Shown here: piece after piece, positions 47,751 through 59,541 of the stretch
How positions within the stretch are numbered: the first letter of the stretch is position 1
Layout: each line of letters begins with the position of its first letter
From: Rhododendron vialii
Taxonomy: Eukaryota > Streptophyta > Magnoliopsida > Ericales > Ericaceae
Length of the DNA: 64,000 nucleotides
Direction of reading: 5' to 3'
Assembly: GCF_030253575.1 (NCBI RefSeq)
Contig: NC_080560.1
Coordinates: 39,417,001-39,481,000, forward strand
The notes under the pieces: model-generated
What the model was told of the DNA's origin: nothing
What the model saw: the letters and a program-made list of their open reading frames with translations, nothing else
The model's database searches: none
Program-made: the position numbers and the translations under genes

Positions 47751-48294
47751 TTAACCATTGCTATCTTGAATCACACAAGCCTTCCGTTATTCTTTCAGAA
47801 TTCTTCCAAAAATCCACTGAAAGCCAACTCAAATAGGTTGAATAAATTATTGTAGAAACCTCTCCGAGATGTATTGAACGCTGAATTATTAATGGATCAA
47901 GTATATAATATTCCAAGATTCAAAACCCAAGAACCCTTTAAAAGCATGTTTTAAACTAGAGTTTCTTTTGTTCCTTGCTTAATAATGAGTGAGTAGTCGT
48001 ATAGATAGGGTCGCAGGATGATTAGCACACCGTGGCCAGATCGGACACGTTCTGCTCCTATTTCAAAATAATAATGAAAAAATAATTTTAGGTTAATAAA
48101 GTACATCCGTTAGACGAACTCGGGCATTGTCAGAGTCCATGTGAATGGAGGTCCAAAATTCATTCTCCGCTGTGCATGGGTAAACGGCGACCATAAAGGT
48201 TCGGATCTTTTGGGGTAGCTTTTTCTCTCTAAGTCAAATATTTTTAAGAACACCGACACATCAATATAAATAGGTTGCTGCAAATCGCTAAAGT

Positions 48295-48570
48295 TTTTTT
48301 TTTTTAATCATTTTTACATTAGATAAGAAGTATAGAGTACAAACTCGGAACATTACATCAATTATAAGAGCCCACGAGACAATCAAGCCCAACAACTCAA
48401 CCAATACCAGAAATAAGCCCATTATAGGGTAGAAACAAAGAAAGAAAGGAAAAACAAAAAAAGAAAAAACTCTCTAAAAGAAGAACATCCATACGTAGGT
48501 GGGGAGACTCAAACTCCTAATTTTTTAATAAGATGCAAGAATTTTGGCCAACTGAGCTAGCCAGCAAATC
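48295..48570 (-). mobile_element. Possible tRNA-derived retroposon on the minus strand
   Basis: Read on the minus strand, TAGCTCAGTTGGCCAAA (A-box-like) and GAGTTTGAGTCTCC (B-box-like) lie about 40 bases apart. About 200 bases further the sequence ends in an A-run (the plus strand shows T's at 48295-48304). This is the plan of a SINE. Target duplications were not found, and the exact limits are uncertain. Confidence 0.45.
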
Positions 48571-48858
48571 TCTATAGTTGCTCGAGCAAGAATTTCAACA
48601 ACTTTGACCAGAAGCATTGCTTGACATTTTGCCTAAATGTTGCTTCTGCAAAAAGTAAACCTCTCCTTCATTGATTTCCAGAAGCACTTCACTAATGACT
48701 ATCACACTCGAAATTATTAACGGAAGATTCCTTTTCACATAGCTAAACGGAGGCTCTAATTAATTAATGTAAGAGAAGGTACAATTTAATGATAATGGAG
48801 ATACAAATGAATGTGTGTTTTGGTATGAAATTGTCAACCACGATGCGGGTTAAGGTGT

Positions 48859-49254
48859 CCCGTCTAGTAGCCTTCCTGCAGTGTACTGTCCAGTTCGCGT
48901 TTTGTGGGTCCATTGTGGGCCCACCTCGATAATCGGAACCGTTCATCACGTAAATCTCGTTGATACTAGCCACCACACTAAAAATCAAGTTCATCGAATA
49001 TGTATTGATACCTAATCGGAACATATAAACTTGCTCCCAACGGATTTATACTCAGTGTGCCCAACACCATTTTATCAAATAAATGTGTATCTATCAGGTA
49101 TCAATATATATCCGATAGACTTGATCGATTTATGGTATGGTGGCTCGTCACAACGAGATCTACATGATGAATGGTTTCAATTATCGATGTGGGCCCAAAA
49201 TGGGCCTACAAAATACGAACTGAATAGTACATTGGAGGGAGGCTACTGGACTGG
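48859..49254. mobile_element. Foldback MITE (about 395 bp, about 165-bp arms)
   Basis: The left arm (CGTCTAGTAGCCTTCCTGCA, 'gtgggcccacctcgataatc', 'ttcatcacgtaaatctcgtt') returns inverted at the right ('aacgagatctacatgatgaa', 'gattatcgatgtgggcccaa'-like, 'ggctactggactgg') with scattered mismatches. Almost the whole element is arm. There is no coding region. Confidence 0.72.
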
Positions 49255-49527
49255 AGGTAAATCCCCCTTTGATACTTTTATGACAAACACACTAACAAAA
49301 AAAAAAAAAAAAAAGCAAATACCCCACAAAGTGTTGCCTACAACACAACACTAAAACATACATTCTCTTAGAATTAATAGTACTACTCATTTATCACACC
49401 AACTGAGGATCACTGGTTCTCGGTTATGAGACTCCTTGAATATGAACATCTTTAAACATATATACATGCATGGGCAAATTGAATAAAATCAATATCCATG
49501 TATCGATATATCAAGAAGTAAATGCGC

Positions 49528-49643
49528 ATGCACCATGCATGACACATGAGTTTACGACAGATGTGTGTGAGTGTAACATGTGAAGATGCACCATGCATGA
49601 CACATGAGTTTACACAGAGGTGTGTGAGTGTAACACGTGAGGA
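49528..49643. repeat. Two-copy 58-bp tandem repeat
   Basis: ATGCACCATGCATGACACAT, continuing 'gagtttac...tgtgtgagtgtaac', occurs at 49528 and again at 49586 with a few differences. Confidence 0.85.
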
Positions 49644-50420
49644 GCTATCAAGATCAAGATCAACATCCAAGGACGAACTAGGTTTCTCATGGAACCTTGG
49701 GCTATTAAAATGTCTTGCCCTCACGAAGTCAAACCAGTTAAGCAATTAATCACCGATACGCATTACGTGCCAAAGATTGAACAAGCACGTACAACCTTCC
49801 TTCAACCAATTAATACTCCCATTTCTTTTCTTTTCTTTTAAAAAAAAATGTTTCTTTTTATGTTATCATAACAAAAATTGCACAATAGGACCCACAATGG
49901 ATGGTGGAACCCCATGGTTTCCATGCATGCGGGTTTTAACAAGGTTTTACTTATAATTACTGGGGTTGTATACCATTTATTTGCGTGTCCCCATGATTTC
50001 ACTTGCTACTAGGGTATCTCTGTCATTTGCATATATACCATTATTTTTTATCATTTATGTGGGACATGGTACTATTTTCATTTTTACAAGAAGAATGTTT
50101 TAGTCAGTTTGTTAATTAGTGATTTTTCGTGTTAACTATACAATAGAAAATGTTTTCCTATACACAATCAAACACCAGAAAAACATTTCTTTTTCAAAAA
50201 AAAGTTTTCCAAGGAAAAGGTTTTCGAGAAAACATTTCCCGCCCAAAATGAACGAAGTGTAAGTCTTTTTCCAGTTGTATTTGATGCATATGGTGGGTGC
50301 TAATTTCGTAGTTATTAGTGAATTTCTTGCTCAATTTCTTCAAAGTTCAAGCTTCAACAGAGATTTTCTTTGGCTAGCAACTTATTTTTTGCAAAATTCA
50401 CATTCTTTCATATCATCTAA

Positions 50421-50568
50421 GGTTTCGTTCCGCTGGGGTTCTTATTTTTAAGTATTTATTTTCGTTTTGCAAGATAGTTCATTCTAGCTATCACATTTTT
50501 AATTTAAAAAATAAATACTTATTTGAAAAATTAAATAAGTACTTATTTTAGTTAGTAAAAACCGGGCC
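50421..50568. mobile_element. Tourist-like MITE, short copy 4
   Basis: A 148-base derivative with ends GGTTTCGTTCCGC and AAAACCGGGCC, TAA on both flanks, and inner 'aagtatttatt'/'ataagtacttattt' words as in the 239-base copies. Confidence 0.6.
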
Positions 50569-51658
50569 TAAGTGATCATCGGAGTTACTTTAACAGGCTG
50601 GTCAAATTTGGGGAAAAAAGGGAGAGTAGGTTGTACTGAAAACATCACTAGTACTTCAACTTGTTATTGTATTGCTCAAGTGATTTTGTAATTGTTCAAT
50701 ATTGTAATTTTTTTTTGGAAACACTATAGAAATGCATTGATAATAATAAAGTGAAAGGTACAACTGTGTTGTCGCCGTTACAATAATGAAGATACGTCAA
50801 TACTGTATCTGGGTTGTATGAACTTTTCAAGTGGTTAAAAAGTAGAATATTTTCGTTGATCGAGGTGAACGAGTAGGTAAGAAATAAATGAAAAAAAAGC
50901 AGGTGTTCTAAAATATTGGTTGAACTTTTCAAATGATCTCATGCCGAAGCTCAACATATTTTTCTAATATTGATAGTAAATCTGTCTCGTGACAAAAAAA
51001 ATTCAATATTGATTAAAGTGGGAAGAAGATAAAAGAAATGCTAAGAACTTAATGGAAAAAAATTGTTTGGCCCTCAACCAAAGGTAATAAAAAAATCACT
51101 TTGCATACATAGAATTTAGACAACAGACATCTATACTTAATTATGAAGCATTTGCCTAAATATATCATATGCATGATTCATAGCATTTCAGATAAAAAAT
51201 AAAATAGCAGAAAACAGTTATATACGGAATTCATTATTCATAGAGCATAGAGTAATTTATTATAGCAAAATAAAGCCTTTTTTTTTATTGAATGCCAATG
51301 AAGCACTAAATTGTAAGGAAAAAAAAAAAAGTGGAGCAAATTTTCTTTTCTTGGTAATGGAAATTAAACTTGAGCGGAGCATATTTGCAGAAATAGATGA
51401 AATTCTTTTTGCGGTGGAGGAAATTAAATTCTTTTTACTGTAGCATTATCCAAAACTTACTTGCGTTAATGTAAAAAAAGTTTGCAAATTAAAACCATTT
51501 GCGACAAAACTATTCTCTCTATTATTGAAGTCTTTTGTAATTCTTCTGCGGCTGATCCAAAACCAAGAAACAAGAAATTTACCGCTTTTCACCAACGGTA
51601 ACTACTAGCATATTACGGACCCATTCATATATATTCACTTCTAAATAACCAAGAGTGT

Positions 51659-51923
51659 TGCTACAGGTACCGAAATTGGGGGACCGAAATCGGACCGACG
51701 GCCGCCGGCGGGCCGTCTCCGGCCACCGGACGGCCGATCCGAGCCGTCCAAAAATTCTAAAAAAAAAAACCGAGGGGCCCCACGCGAGAATCAACGTCAT
51801 CCGAGGTGTGTAGGGTGCTTGATCGGAGCACCCCTTTTCGTGTGTATATGTATTTATGGCCGGAGACGGCCCGCCGGCGGCCGTCGGTCCGATTTCGGTC
51901 CCCCAATTTCGGTACCTGTAGCA
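51659..51923. mobile_element. GC-rich foldback MITE, second copy with unequal arms
   Basis: The left end TGCTACAGGTACCGAAATTG and right end CAATTTCGGTACCTGTAGCA are perfect inverted repeats. GACGGCCGCCGGCGGGCC appears on both arms. The right arm lacks the segment matching the left 'gaggggccccacgcg...cacccctt' part, so the hairpin is asymmetric. It is related to 8631-9008. Confidence 0.8.
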
Positions 51924-51940
51924 TTTTTAAATAAGGAAAT

Positions 51941-51942
<2 letters not shown>

Positions 51943-52026
<84 letters not shown>
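51943..52026. repeat. Compound (CT)n(AT)n microsatellite
   Basis: About 26 CT units followed by about 16 AT units. A 24-base word beginning ATATATTCACTTCTAAATAA occurs both before the adjacent MITE (about 51628) and right after this repeat (about 52021). The MITE and repeat are thus bracketed by direct repeats. Confidence 0.9.
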
Positions 52027-52029
<3 letters not shown>

Positions 52030-52149
52030 CTTCTAAATAACCAAATAGCTCTCTCTCTCAACTAAAAACAAGCGCGCGCTCTCTCTCTCTCAACTAACAT
52101 GGTAAAGGAACGTCCTTTAGAAGACATCTACAAAGAACTGGGACTGTGA

Positions 52150-52372
52150 ATATGATATAGTTTGGTTCAGGGTGATGCCACTTTTTGGAGCTGCTTGATT
52201 GAAGCATTGGAGGATTCCTCCATCTTTGAGCTTTCATTCAGTTCTTCATTGAATGTATTTTTCTGTATTTTTTCTGGCCCTCTCTATGATTCAAGTTTCC
52301 TTGTATCTAGTGTTTGGCCATGTACCATTTGTCAAATTCTAATAAAAATTCTTTTGCCTATCAAAAAAAAAA
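52150..52372 (+). mobile_element. Probable LINE 3' end
   Basis: A stretch ending 'aattctaataaaaattcttt', 'tgcctatc' and an A-run has the look of a plant L1-type LINE 3' untranslated region and tail. No reverse transcriptase is present and the target duplication was not identified. Confidence 0.4.
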
Positions 52373-52803
52373 ATTCTCGAACTTAGTGTTTTGTTAGTGG
52401 CTTAACCTGAAAGATCCCATGCCTTTAATTAAGCAGAACTCCAATCAAGGAGCGACGGGCAGATTAACGATCGAGAAACGGGGACAACGCGACGAGGGTG
52501 GGGGGTTGGAAAAAGAAGAAGAGGTGAGACAGAGAAGGGGAATGATCGAGAGCCATACCAGAGCCGACCTCGTCAAATCGAAACCCCAAAAATCGTAGTC
52601 ACCGCCATCTTGCTACCTTTCCGTTCGCTTTTGTGAATAAAGAAAAAAACAAAGAAAAAATGAAAGCGGAAGGGTGGGAAGGGGGGAGAAGCGGAAAGAG
52701 AGAGGGAAGGTTGTAAAGAAGACAGACTGAGGAGGAAGAGTGGAGGAGGGGAGCTCGGGGGAGGAAGGGTGAGCTATCGCCTCCCCCAAAGTGACAGAAA
52801 CGG

Positions 52804-54227
52804 CTTATTTCTATTTTTGGTCCCCAAAGTATCACACGAGTACCATTTTCGTCCCCAAACTAGACATTACGTCAATTTAGTACCCAAAGTCACGAATGTC
52901 GGTCAAATTAGTCCCCAATCCAGACGCCATCCATTTGAGCTGTTAAAATAAGGGGCTTTTTAAGAATTTCACCATAATTACATGGGAGTATATATATTGA
53001 GGAATTTCTATTTATCATTTAATTTGTCAGTACCACCGATGCTCAACCTTCAAACCCTTTCTAGCCTAAGCTCCTCCACCATCCTCTCTCTCCTTTCCAT
53101 AACTCACCACAGCCCAGCAACCCACCTCAGTGCCTCTGTATCTCCTTCTCCCCCTACCGCCGATCACCTTTGCCGCCTATCCCATTCTTTTTTGTCTGTC
53201 TTTTTCTTCCACTTCTCTCTTTTTAACTCCACATTCAAATTTTAAACCACTGTTGATCGTCACCGACACCTAACAACCCCTCTCTCTATATCTCTCTCTC
53301 TGTCTCTCTCTCCGTGAGGAGTGATACCCGAAATTCAATCTTTGATCTTTTCTCTAACAACCCCAATTGGTCAATTTCATCCATTTCATTGACCCTTTAG
53401 TCCAAAAGGTTTAATTTTGGAATCCTTATTGGATAAACATTTAACAATGTGATTTCAATCAATCCCAATTTTGAAACTAAATCTTTATAGGAAGAAATCA
53501 ACGTCTAGGTACCTATCTCCAAACCCATGTTGTTGATTCTCTTATTTTAAAACCCTAAATTTTTTTTTCTTTTGTCCTATTCTTGAATTTGTAAGAAGAA
53601 ATTGAGATATTTGAGCCGAACCCAGATGTGAGAAGCCCTAGTTTTGCCTGAAATATTGATTCTTGTTGTATGGATTCGCCGTTATTGACATTCTTCTTTG
53701 TTACTTTGGGGGTTTTCTTGAGCCTTTTCACCCCCGCCGTAGAGTTCCAGCTCCTTCAGGGCCTCGACTCGATCTTGGCCAGGTTTCTCTTAGCCTGGGC
53801 ATGCGCTCTACCAGGTCTCCGGGACAGTAGTTGGTAACGACGGTTGCTCGATGTCGAATTCGGCACATTTGGGACCGATGCTTGGGAGTGTTGACATGAT
53901 GCAAGAGAGGATCGGGGAGGTAGTAGGGTTTGGATCAATTGCACAACTATGTATGTACAGAGTATATGTTTGTATATATAGAACAAATTGAGATTGTGAC
54001 TGGTGAAGCTTTTGCAATGTTTTTTTTATTTGATTTTGCAGTGGTTCGTGTTTTGATGGTGAAATACCTAAAAAACCTCTTATTCTAACGGCCCAAATGG
54101 ATGGCGTTTGGACTGGGGACCAAATGGACACATATTTGTGACTTTGGGGATTAAATTCACGCAATGTCTAGTTTGGGGACGAAAATGGTACTCATGTGAT
54201 ACTTTGGGGACTAAAAAGGTAAATAAG
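52804..54227. mobile_element. 1.4-kb element with about 170-bp inverted ends (MULE-like)
   Basis: The left arm, about 52804-52973, contains GGTCCCCAAAGTATCACACG, CCATTTTCGTCCCCAAACTA and GACGCCATCCATTTGAGC. The right arm, about 54055-54227, is its inverse ('ggatggcgtttggactgggg', 'tagtttggggacgaaaatgg', 'gatactttggggac'). Long inverted ends of this size are typical of Mutator-like elements. No transposase is seen; the inside includes CT-rich and GC-richer gene-like sequence. No matching target duplication was found. Confidence 0.65.
53670..53837 (+). CDS. Short secretory-type reading frame inside the MULE-like element
   Basis: A 55-residue frame starting MDSPLLTFFFVTLGVFLSLF looks like a signal peptide or membrane span followed by TPAVEF and a short tail. 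It is not a recognised gene. Base composition around 53700-53830 is richer in GC than the flanks, so it could be the captured 5' end of a host gene (Pack-MULE style) or chance. Confidence 0.2.
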   Translation: MDSPLLTFFFVTLGVFLSLFTPAVEFQLLQGLDSILARFLLAWACALPGLRDSSW

Positions 54228-56100
54228 TCTAAATTTGCTCTCTAACTTTTCGTTTTCCCAAGGAGGGAGGGAGAGAGAGAGAAGTCACCACAAGCTCTGA
54301 AATTAATGTAACTCAAACTTTTTGGCACACTACAAAATGGCTAGAAGCCTAGAACTCATCTCTATTTATACTAGTCCATGAAAGGTTTTAGCACAAAGAT
54401 ATTTTCATTCAAATTAATCTTTGAGGTAGATTCTAGATTTACACATGTGATTTTTTTTTACCAAAATATTTAGATATTTCACCAAGATATTCTAGAGCTT
54501 CTAGAAGATACATATTTATAAACCCTACAAGATTATCTTTCAATTTTGTGTTTGTCAATTGGGCTTGACTTGGGTTTTAATTTTCTTGAGCTAAAATTAC
54601 CAAATCAATTTATACTCCATACTCTAACATACACACAATTGATAAAGAGTGATTAGAAACTTAAGAAGTGGACTAGATGAGTTAGAAAAGTGCTATAGTG
54701 GACCTCTAAAAAATTCTCCCTTTAATTTATTCTTGTTAGGGCTACAGGCCACTCAATCCTGAGATCTTCTCGACAAAACACATCAAACTGATTATTATAA
54801 AAAAAATATCCAAAATGCTTCAAAGACCCAACAATTTGCGGACCTTCTCTCTTTTGTTGCTCAGCAAAGAGAAGGAAAAAAAAAAAAACACATGCGTAGA
54901 GAAACCAATTTTCGATCGTTACAATATATCTGAAGCCAAATAATATGGAGTGAATAGGCAAAACCATGGGCGTAGTTTGAACGCTATTTAATTAGGTTGG
55001 TTCAGGCGTGCAAGAAAAGATAGTATATTGGTGACATATTCTATTGGACGACTTAGGATATCCACTTATGCAATCTCTATTTATTTCCTAAGCATACGCC
55101 ATAAGGTTTTGGTGGACCCATTTGAAAGAAATTTCATTGGATGAAGATATTCAAATATACCGTGCATAAAAAAATGGATTATTCTAACATCCGCCCAAAG
55201 GGTATAGAATAATAGATAAAAAGTGTATTGATATCCGAGAAATGTGTATTGATATTTGTGAAAGTGTATTAATATCTGTGATATATGCATTGATATCCAA
55301 ACTTATTTGGGATTATGTGTATATTATCTTCCGCCTAGTAGCAAAACCGTAAAAAAATAAAAGAAAAAATGGAGGTTTTTAAAAATAGTAATCGTATTTG
55401 CATTTTAATTAAGTAGAGATGATAAATATAAAGTAACAACATATTCAGTAAAATGATGCTACCATTCATGAATCAATGATTAACTATAATTTACTTCACG
55501 GTTTTTCTATAAAAAAAAATAAAAAATCACCTCTCATCTATTTTTTTTTTAGTTCTACAAGACAATTTTTTTTCTCTCATAAATATTCTATACATAGGCT
55601 TTCATTTCTTCAAGTTTTATGTTGAATCTATTGCTTATATTATGTTCATAAGAATATGGATTTTGATTCCTAAATTAATTCTTAAGCCATGCTTTTGATT
55701 ATTTTTATTTGCGTGTAGATTGCACGTTTAAAAATAAGATTTTCTATTTTGAATTACAAACCATGTTCAAATTATATGAAACAAGATCGCAAAAAAAAAG
55801 AAGTACTTGATCGTGGTATAAAAATTTTGAGACCGTGACTAGTTAATGCCCCATTTGTACAAAATTTCTGAATCCACCACTGAAGCAAAGTGAGAAGGAA
55901 TTGAAAAGGATCTTTGCATTACATTTTTTTTTAACAAGAATAGTTTAAAAATCTGAGTATTTAAAAATGAGAGTCTAGAGTAGGGGTGGGTATCGTGTCA
56001 TGTCCAGTCATGTCATTTTGGATTTCATGTTTTTTGAATTCGTGTCCAAACACTTGTTAATATAAACGTGTTAAATATCTTGACACTAAACCGAACTGCT
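54228..56100. other. Intergenic DNA, no gene recognised
   Basis: AT-rich with poly-A runs near 54876. The end (55985-56100, 'gggtgggtatcgtgtcatgt' onward) is a low-complexity repeat type often seen in plant intergenic DNA. Open frames lack domains. Confidence 0.35.
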
Positions 56101-56506
56101 TAAAATTGTACCGTGTTTGGGTTGATACTATTAATACCCTTTTATTTTTTTAAATGTATACAAAACTTGCCAATCCTTCAATTCCCTGGCGAAACCGGTC
56201 GACGGCTCCCAAGTCCAGCCCGTCGGCCGCCGTGTGAAGGCTTGCGGTTGGGTGCTGTTATTCGTTTTTGTGGTCGTGTTTGCGTGGGCGTGTGTTAGCA
56301 AATCTCCTCGCTCTCGGTTTCTCCCTTCAACTCCTCCCCCTCCAACCTAAAAGCCAACTGGAACATCACTTTCTCCGTCAGAAACCCAAACTACTTCGGC
56401 GAGATCTCTTACGAGCGAGTCCAGGTATCCATTCTACACCACGGAGTTCCTCTCTCAACCGCATCAGTCGCTCCTTTCTACCAAAATGGGCTAAGATGGA
56501 TTAGAT
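56101..56506 (+). pseudogene. Partial NHL/LEA2 pseudogene, copy A
   Basis: From about 56180 the sequence matches the intact NHL gene at 63109-63891 over its middle third ('aactggaacatcactttctc', 'agaaacccaaactacttc', 'gagcgagtccaggtatcc'). Relative to the intact gene, a stretch of about 30 bases after the membrane span is missing and the frame shifts, and both coding ends are absent. The whole 406-base unit (from 'taaaattgtaccgtg') is repeated immediately downstream as copy B, making a tandem duplication. Confidence 0.8.
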
Positions 56507-56534
56507 TAAAATTGTATCGTGTTTGGGTTGATAC

Positions 56535-58886
56535 TGTAACAACCCGGATTTTTGCCCTATTTTTTTTAATACAAATTTATAATGTTAAATTCTTAATTCA
56601 ATAACTAATTAGATTGAATTATTAATTATACATTATTATGTGTATAATTGATATTATTTACACACTTGTATATGATATATATTTACACTTTAGATATACA
56701 AGTATCCATGCTCATCTTTTATTCTATCTAACCAAAATTCTATCGAAACTAATCTTCCACTGCCCTTCAAACTCTTTCTAAACTATAATCTTCCACTCCC
56801 CTTCAAACTCTTCCTAAACTATATCTCTCTCTCCTCCCGCATTCCACCACCTCTATACTTCTCCTCTATAAATACCTCTCTCCTCTCTCACAATACAACA
56901 CTCATAGTCCTCTACAAAAACAAAAAAAATAAGAAAAGAGGGATCACACCCTTTTAATTTTCGTCCATATCACGTCCCTCTATTCACGGCCTGTTTCCTC
57001 CTAGTTGCTGTCTTTTTTAGGCCTAAGTTTCTTCACGAAAGTTGTAGAGGGCATTGAGAGATTCGATTTCGACCCAAGAATCACCCAAAACGGTCAAGGA
57101 TTGAAAGAGTTATCGCTGTCCAAAGTTCAGTGAAATTTTCGGAATTTTATTTCCAGACAGCAAACAGGACTTATGAAAACCCTCACTTTTATCCTAGTAC
57201 GAATGGTTTTCGGGCTTCGACTTCTTCACAAAAGTTGTAGAGCGTTTCAAGATCTTCGCGTTAGACACAAGAATCGTCCAAAACGGCAGAGGTTTGGTCA
57301 AGTTATTCCAGTCCAAAGTTGCTGCTAAAATATTAATCTTTCGCCGCTAAACGAAAACTCACTGGACTCCACAGAATCGTTTTGTCTGGATTAAAGTTAT
57401 TATAATTCCTCTCCTACCTCTCCCTAAGTATATTAATGTACTAAGTGGTTAGTTTTTATGATTAGAATCGAAAAGAATCGAAATTAGAATCGGACGAATG
57501 AAACTCAATTTTTTCCGAAATATTTACTGTTCACTGTTCATAGGCGTGAACACTTTTCATTTTTTTTACTGTTCATACCCGCAAGTTAAAGAAATAGCAT
57601 GACAATTACACTTATCCCCTGCTCATTTTGAATGTAACGTTTCAACCCAGATCATTAAATGAAATTGGCTTTCTTATTGCAGTTACACCCTGAGGTTGTT
57701 TAGTAAAGAAATTTCGTCCAATTAAGTTTTTGACTTGAAACAATTAGGCCCTTAAGGTACTTACGTGCCCAGTTTCGACCCTATTGTTATATTATCACTA
57801 ATATGTTAATTCAATACAAGCCTACACTTACTAGTAAGGGAACAAAATTAATTTTCTTTATTAATAAAGATTTTCATTAATACTATTTACTTCTTGACCA
57901 TACCAAATTAAGGGCAACGGCCCATTCATAAAAAGTTACGTGATTGTCTCGCTCATTATATATTTCAATTATCACTTTGATTACTTGTTTATTATTCCAA
58001 TACTTGATTTGAATGCTAGATTGGACCCTAGAGACATGGGGTGGTATTCTGAAATAGAATTCATCTAGACGATGATAGATAATAGATAATTTGGAAAGTT
58101 TTTATTTTTAGATTGCCTGCAAGCGAAATTTTGAGATGTGAATGAGATGATTTGAAACTGGCAAAGTAAGCCCAGTGTTGATTGATGAATTGAAACTGGC
58201 GGGTGTCCAGTGATGAATTGATACTGGCAAAGTAAGCCCAGTGATGATTATGATGATTGTGAAGTGATGCATAAGATAGGCGAACCCTAGTTATGATTCG
58301 GGCATGATAAGCTTCCTTTTGTTGTAATGAGAGGGATACACGCTAGGTACATAACTGAGGTGCAATCCGCGACAACAAAAGAAAGTGATCTCATGGGACA
58401 GGACATGGCTAGCGGTTGGGGAGGAAAGATCTCGCGGAGAGATCTTAGATTTCACATTTGAATAATGAATAGTAACAAATTGATGTTTGTGAATCTCTGT
58501 TTTACTTCTTCGTACCATATTTATCCTGCTGCTTGCTAACTGTAAGGTAAGAGGGGTAGTTGGGTTGAATTATTCTACTGGGCGATTTATCACTCACGGA
58601 TACGTCTGTATCATGGTAAATCGATTGCTTCGGCGATCAATTTGCCAAAGGGCGCAGGATTCAATGGAGGAGCAGTTGGACACAGGAGGAATATCAGGGA
58701 TAGAGATCGAGTTTGCTCGGGATTCGTGTCAAGCTTAGAGTCAACTCTGAAGTTAATGTATTTTGAATCAGTAAATTTATCTTGTGATTGTAATAGATAA
58801 ACCTTTATTTTGAAAAATTATATTTATTTAGCAAAGTTTTCTTAAGAAATTATTTTCTTTTGCTTCCGAAAAGTCGGGGCGTTACA
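56535..58886. mobile_element. Solo LTR (2352 bp) with target duplication GATAC
   Basis: It starts TGTAACAACCCGGA and ends GTCGGGGCGTTACA, with inverted TGTAAC/GTTACA ends. GATAC flanks both sides (56530-56534 and 58887-58891). The uninterrupted site exists in copy A of the NHL pseudogene ('gttgatactattaatacc' near 56120), confirming the junction. The ends resemble Ty3/gypsy LTRs of plants, which is recall, not proof. No internal coding region is left, so it is a solo LTR. Confidence 0.92.
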
Positions 58887-58891
58887 GATAC

Positions 58892-59541
58892 TATTAATAC
58901 CCTTTTATTTTTTTAAATGTATACAAAACTTGCGAATCCTTCAATTCCCTGGCGAAACCGGTCGACGGCTCCCAAGTCTAGCCCGTCGACCGCCGTGTGA
59001 AGGCTTGCGGTTGGGTGCTGTTATTTGTTTTTGTGGTCGTGTTTGCGTGGGCATGTGTTAGCAAATCTCCTCGCTCTCAGTTTCTCCCTTCAACTCTTCC
59101 TCCTCCAACCTAAAAGCCAACTGGAACATCACTTTCTCCGTCAGAAACCCAAACTACTTCGGCGATATCTCTCACGAGCGAGTCCAGGTATCCATTCAAC
59201 ACCACGGAGTTTCTCTCTCAACCGCATTAGTCACTCTTTTCTACCAAAATGGGCTAAGATGGAGGTTTCTGGAAGCGAATATGGAGGCCTTGTCATCACC
59301 TTCCGCCGATAATGACCTTGTTAGTAGCATTGACAGAGATTTGCAGGATGGGGCCGTGAACTTCACCGTTGCTGTGGCTGGTTCATTTAAATATAATAAT
59401 TTGTTGAGCCAGGAAGGAGAAGAATACCGGCGCCCCATGACGGTTTCTTGCGATAACCTGATGGTGGGTTGGAAACTTAACGTGACCATTTCAATTAGGA
59501 TTAACGTTTACTTTACTGGTTCAAAGAAATGCAAGAGAAGA
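58892..59541 (+). pseudogene. NHL/LEA2 pseudogene, copy B, 3' part open
   Basis: It continues the copy B unit beyond the solo LTR and extends further than copy A into the 3' half of the NHL domain. The frame from 59281 reads MEALSSPSADNDLVSSIDRD and later YRRPMTVSCDNLMVG, matching the intact gene. It ends at SKKCK, where the intact gene has SRKCKVHVNFDGWA. Beyond this point the sequence changes to a LINE-like ORF1, which stays in the same frame. Its 5' half has the same frameshift as copy A. Confidence 0.82.

Noticed and set aside
49528..49643. CRISPR-like repeat spacing
   Set aside because: Only two copies with no spacer between them, in a plant genome; it is a simple tandem duplication.
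52599..52835. Minus-strand frame with MAVTTIFGVSI-like start nearby
   Set aside because: The frame from the good ATG stops after 11 codons, and the longer frame is low complexity. No gene is supported.
56268..56504. A 78-codon frame as a separate small gene
   Set aside because: It is the frameshifted reading of the NHL fragment; the same DNA in the correct frame matches the intact gene.
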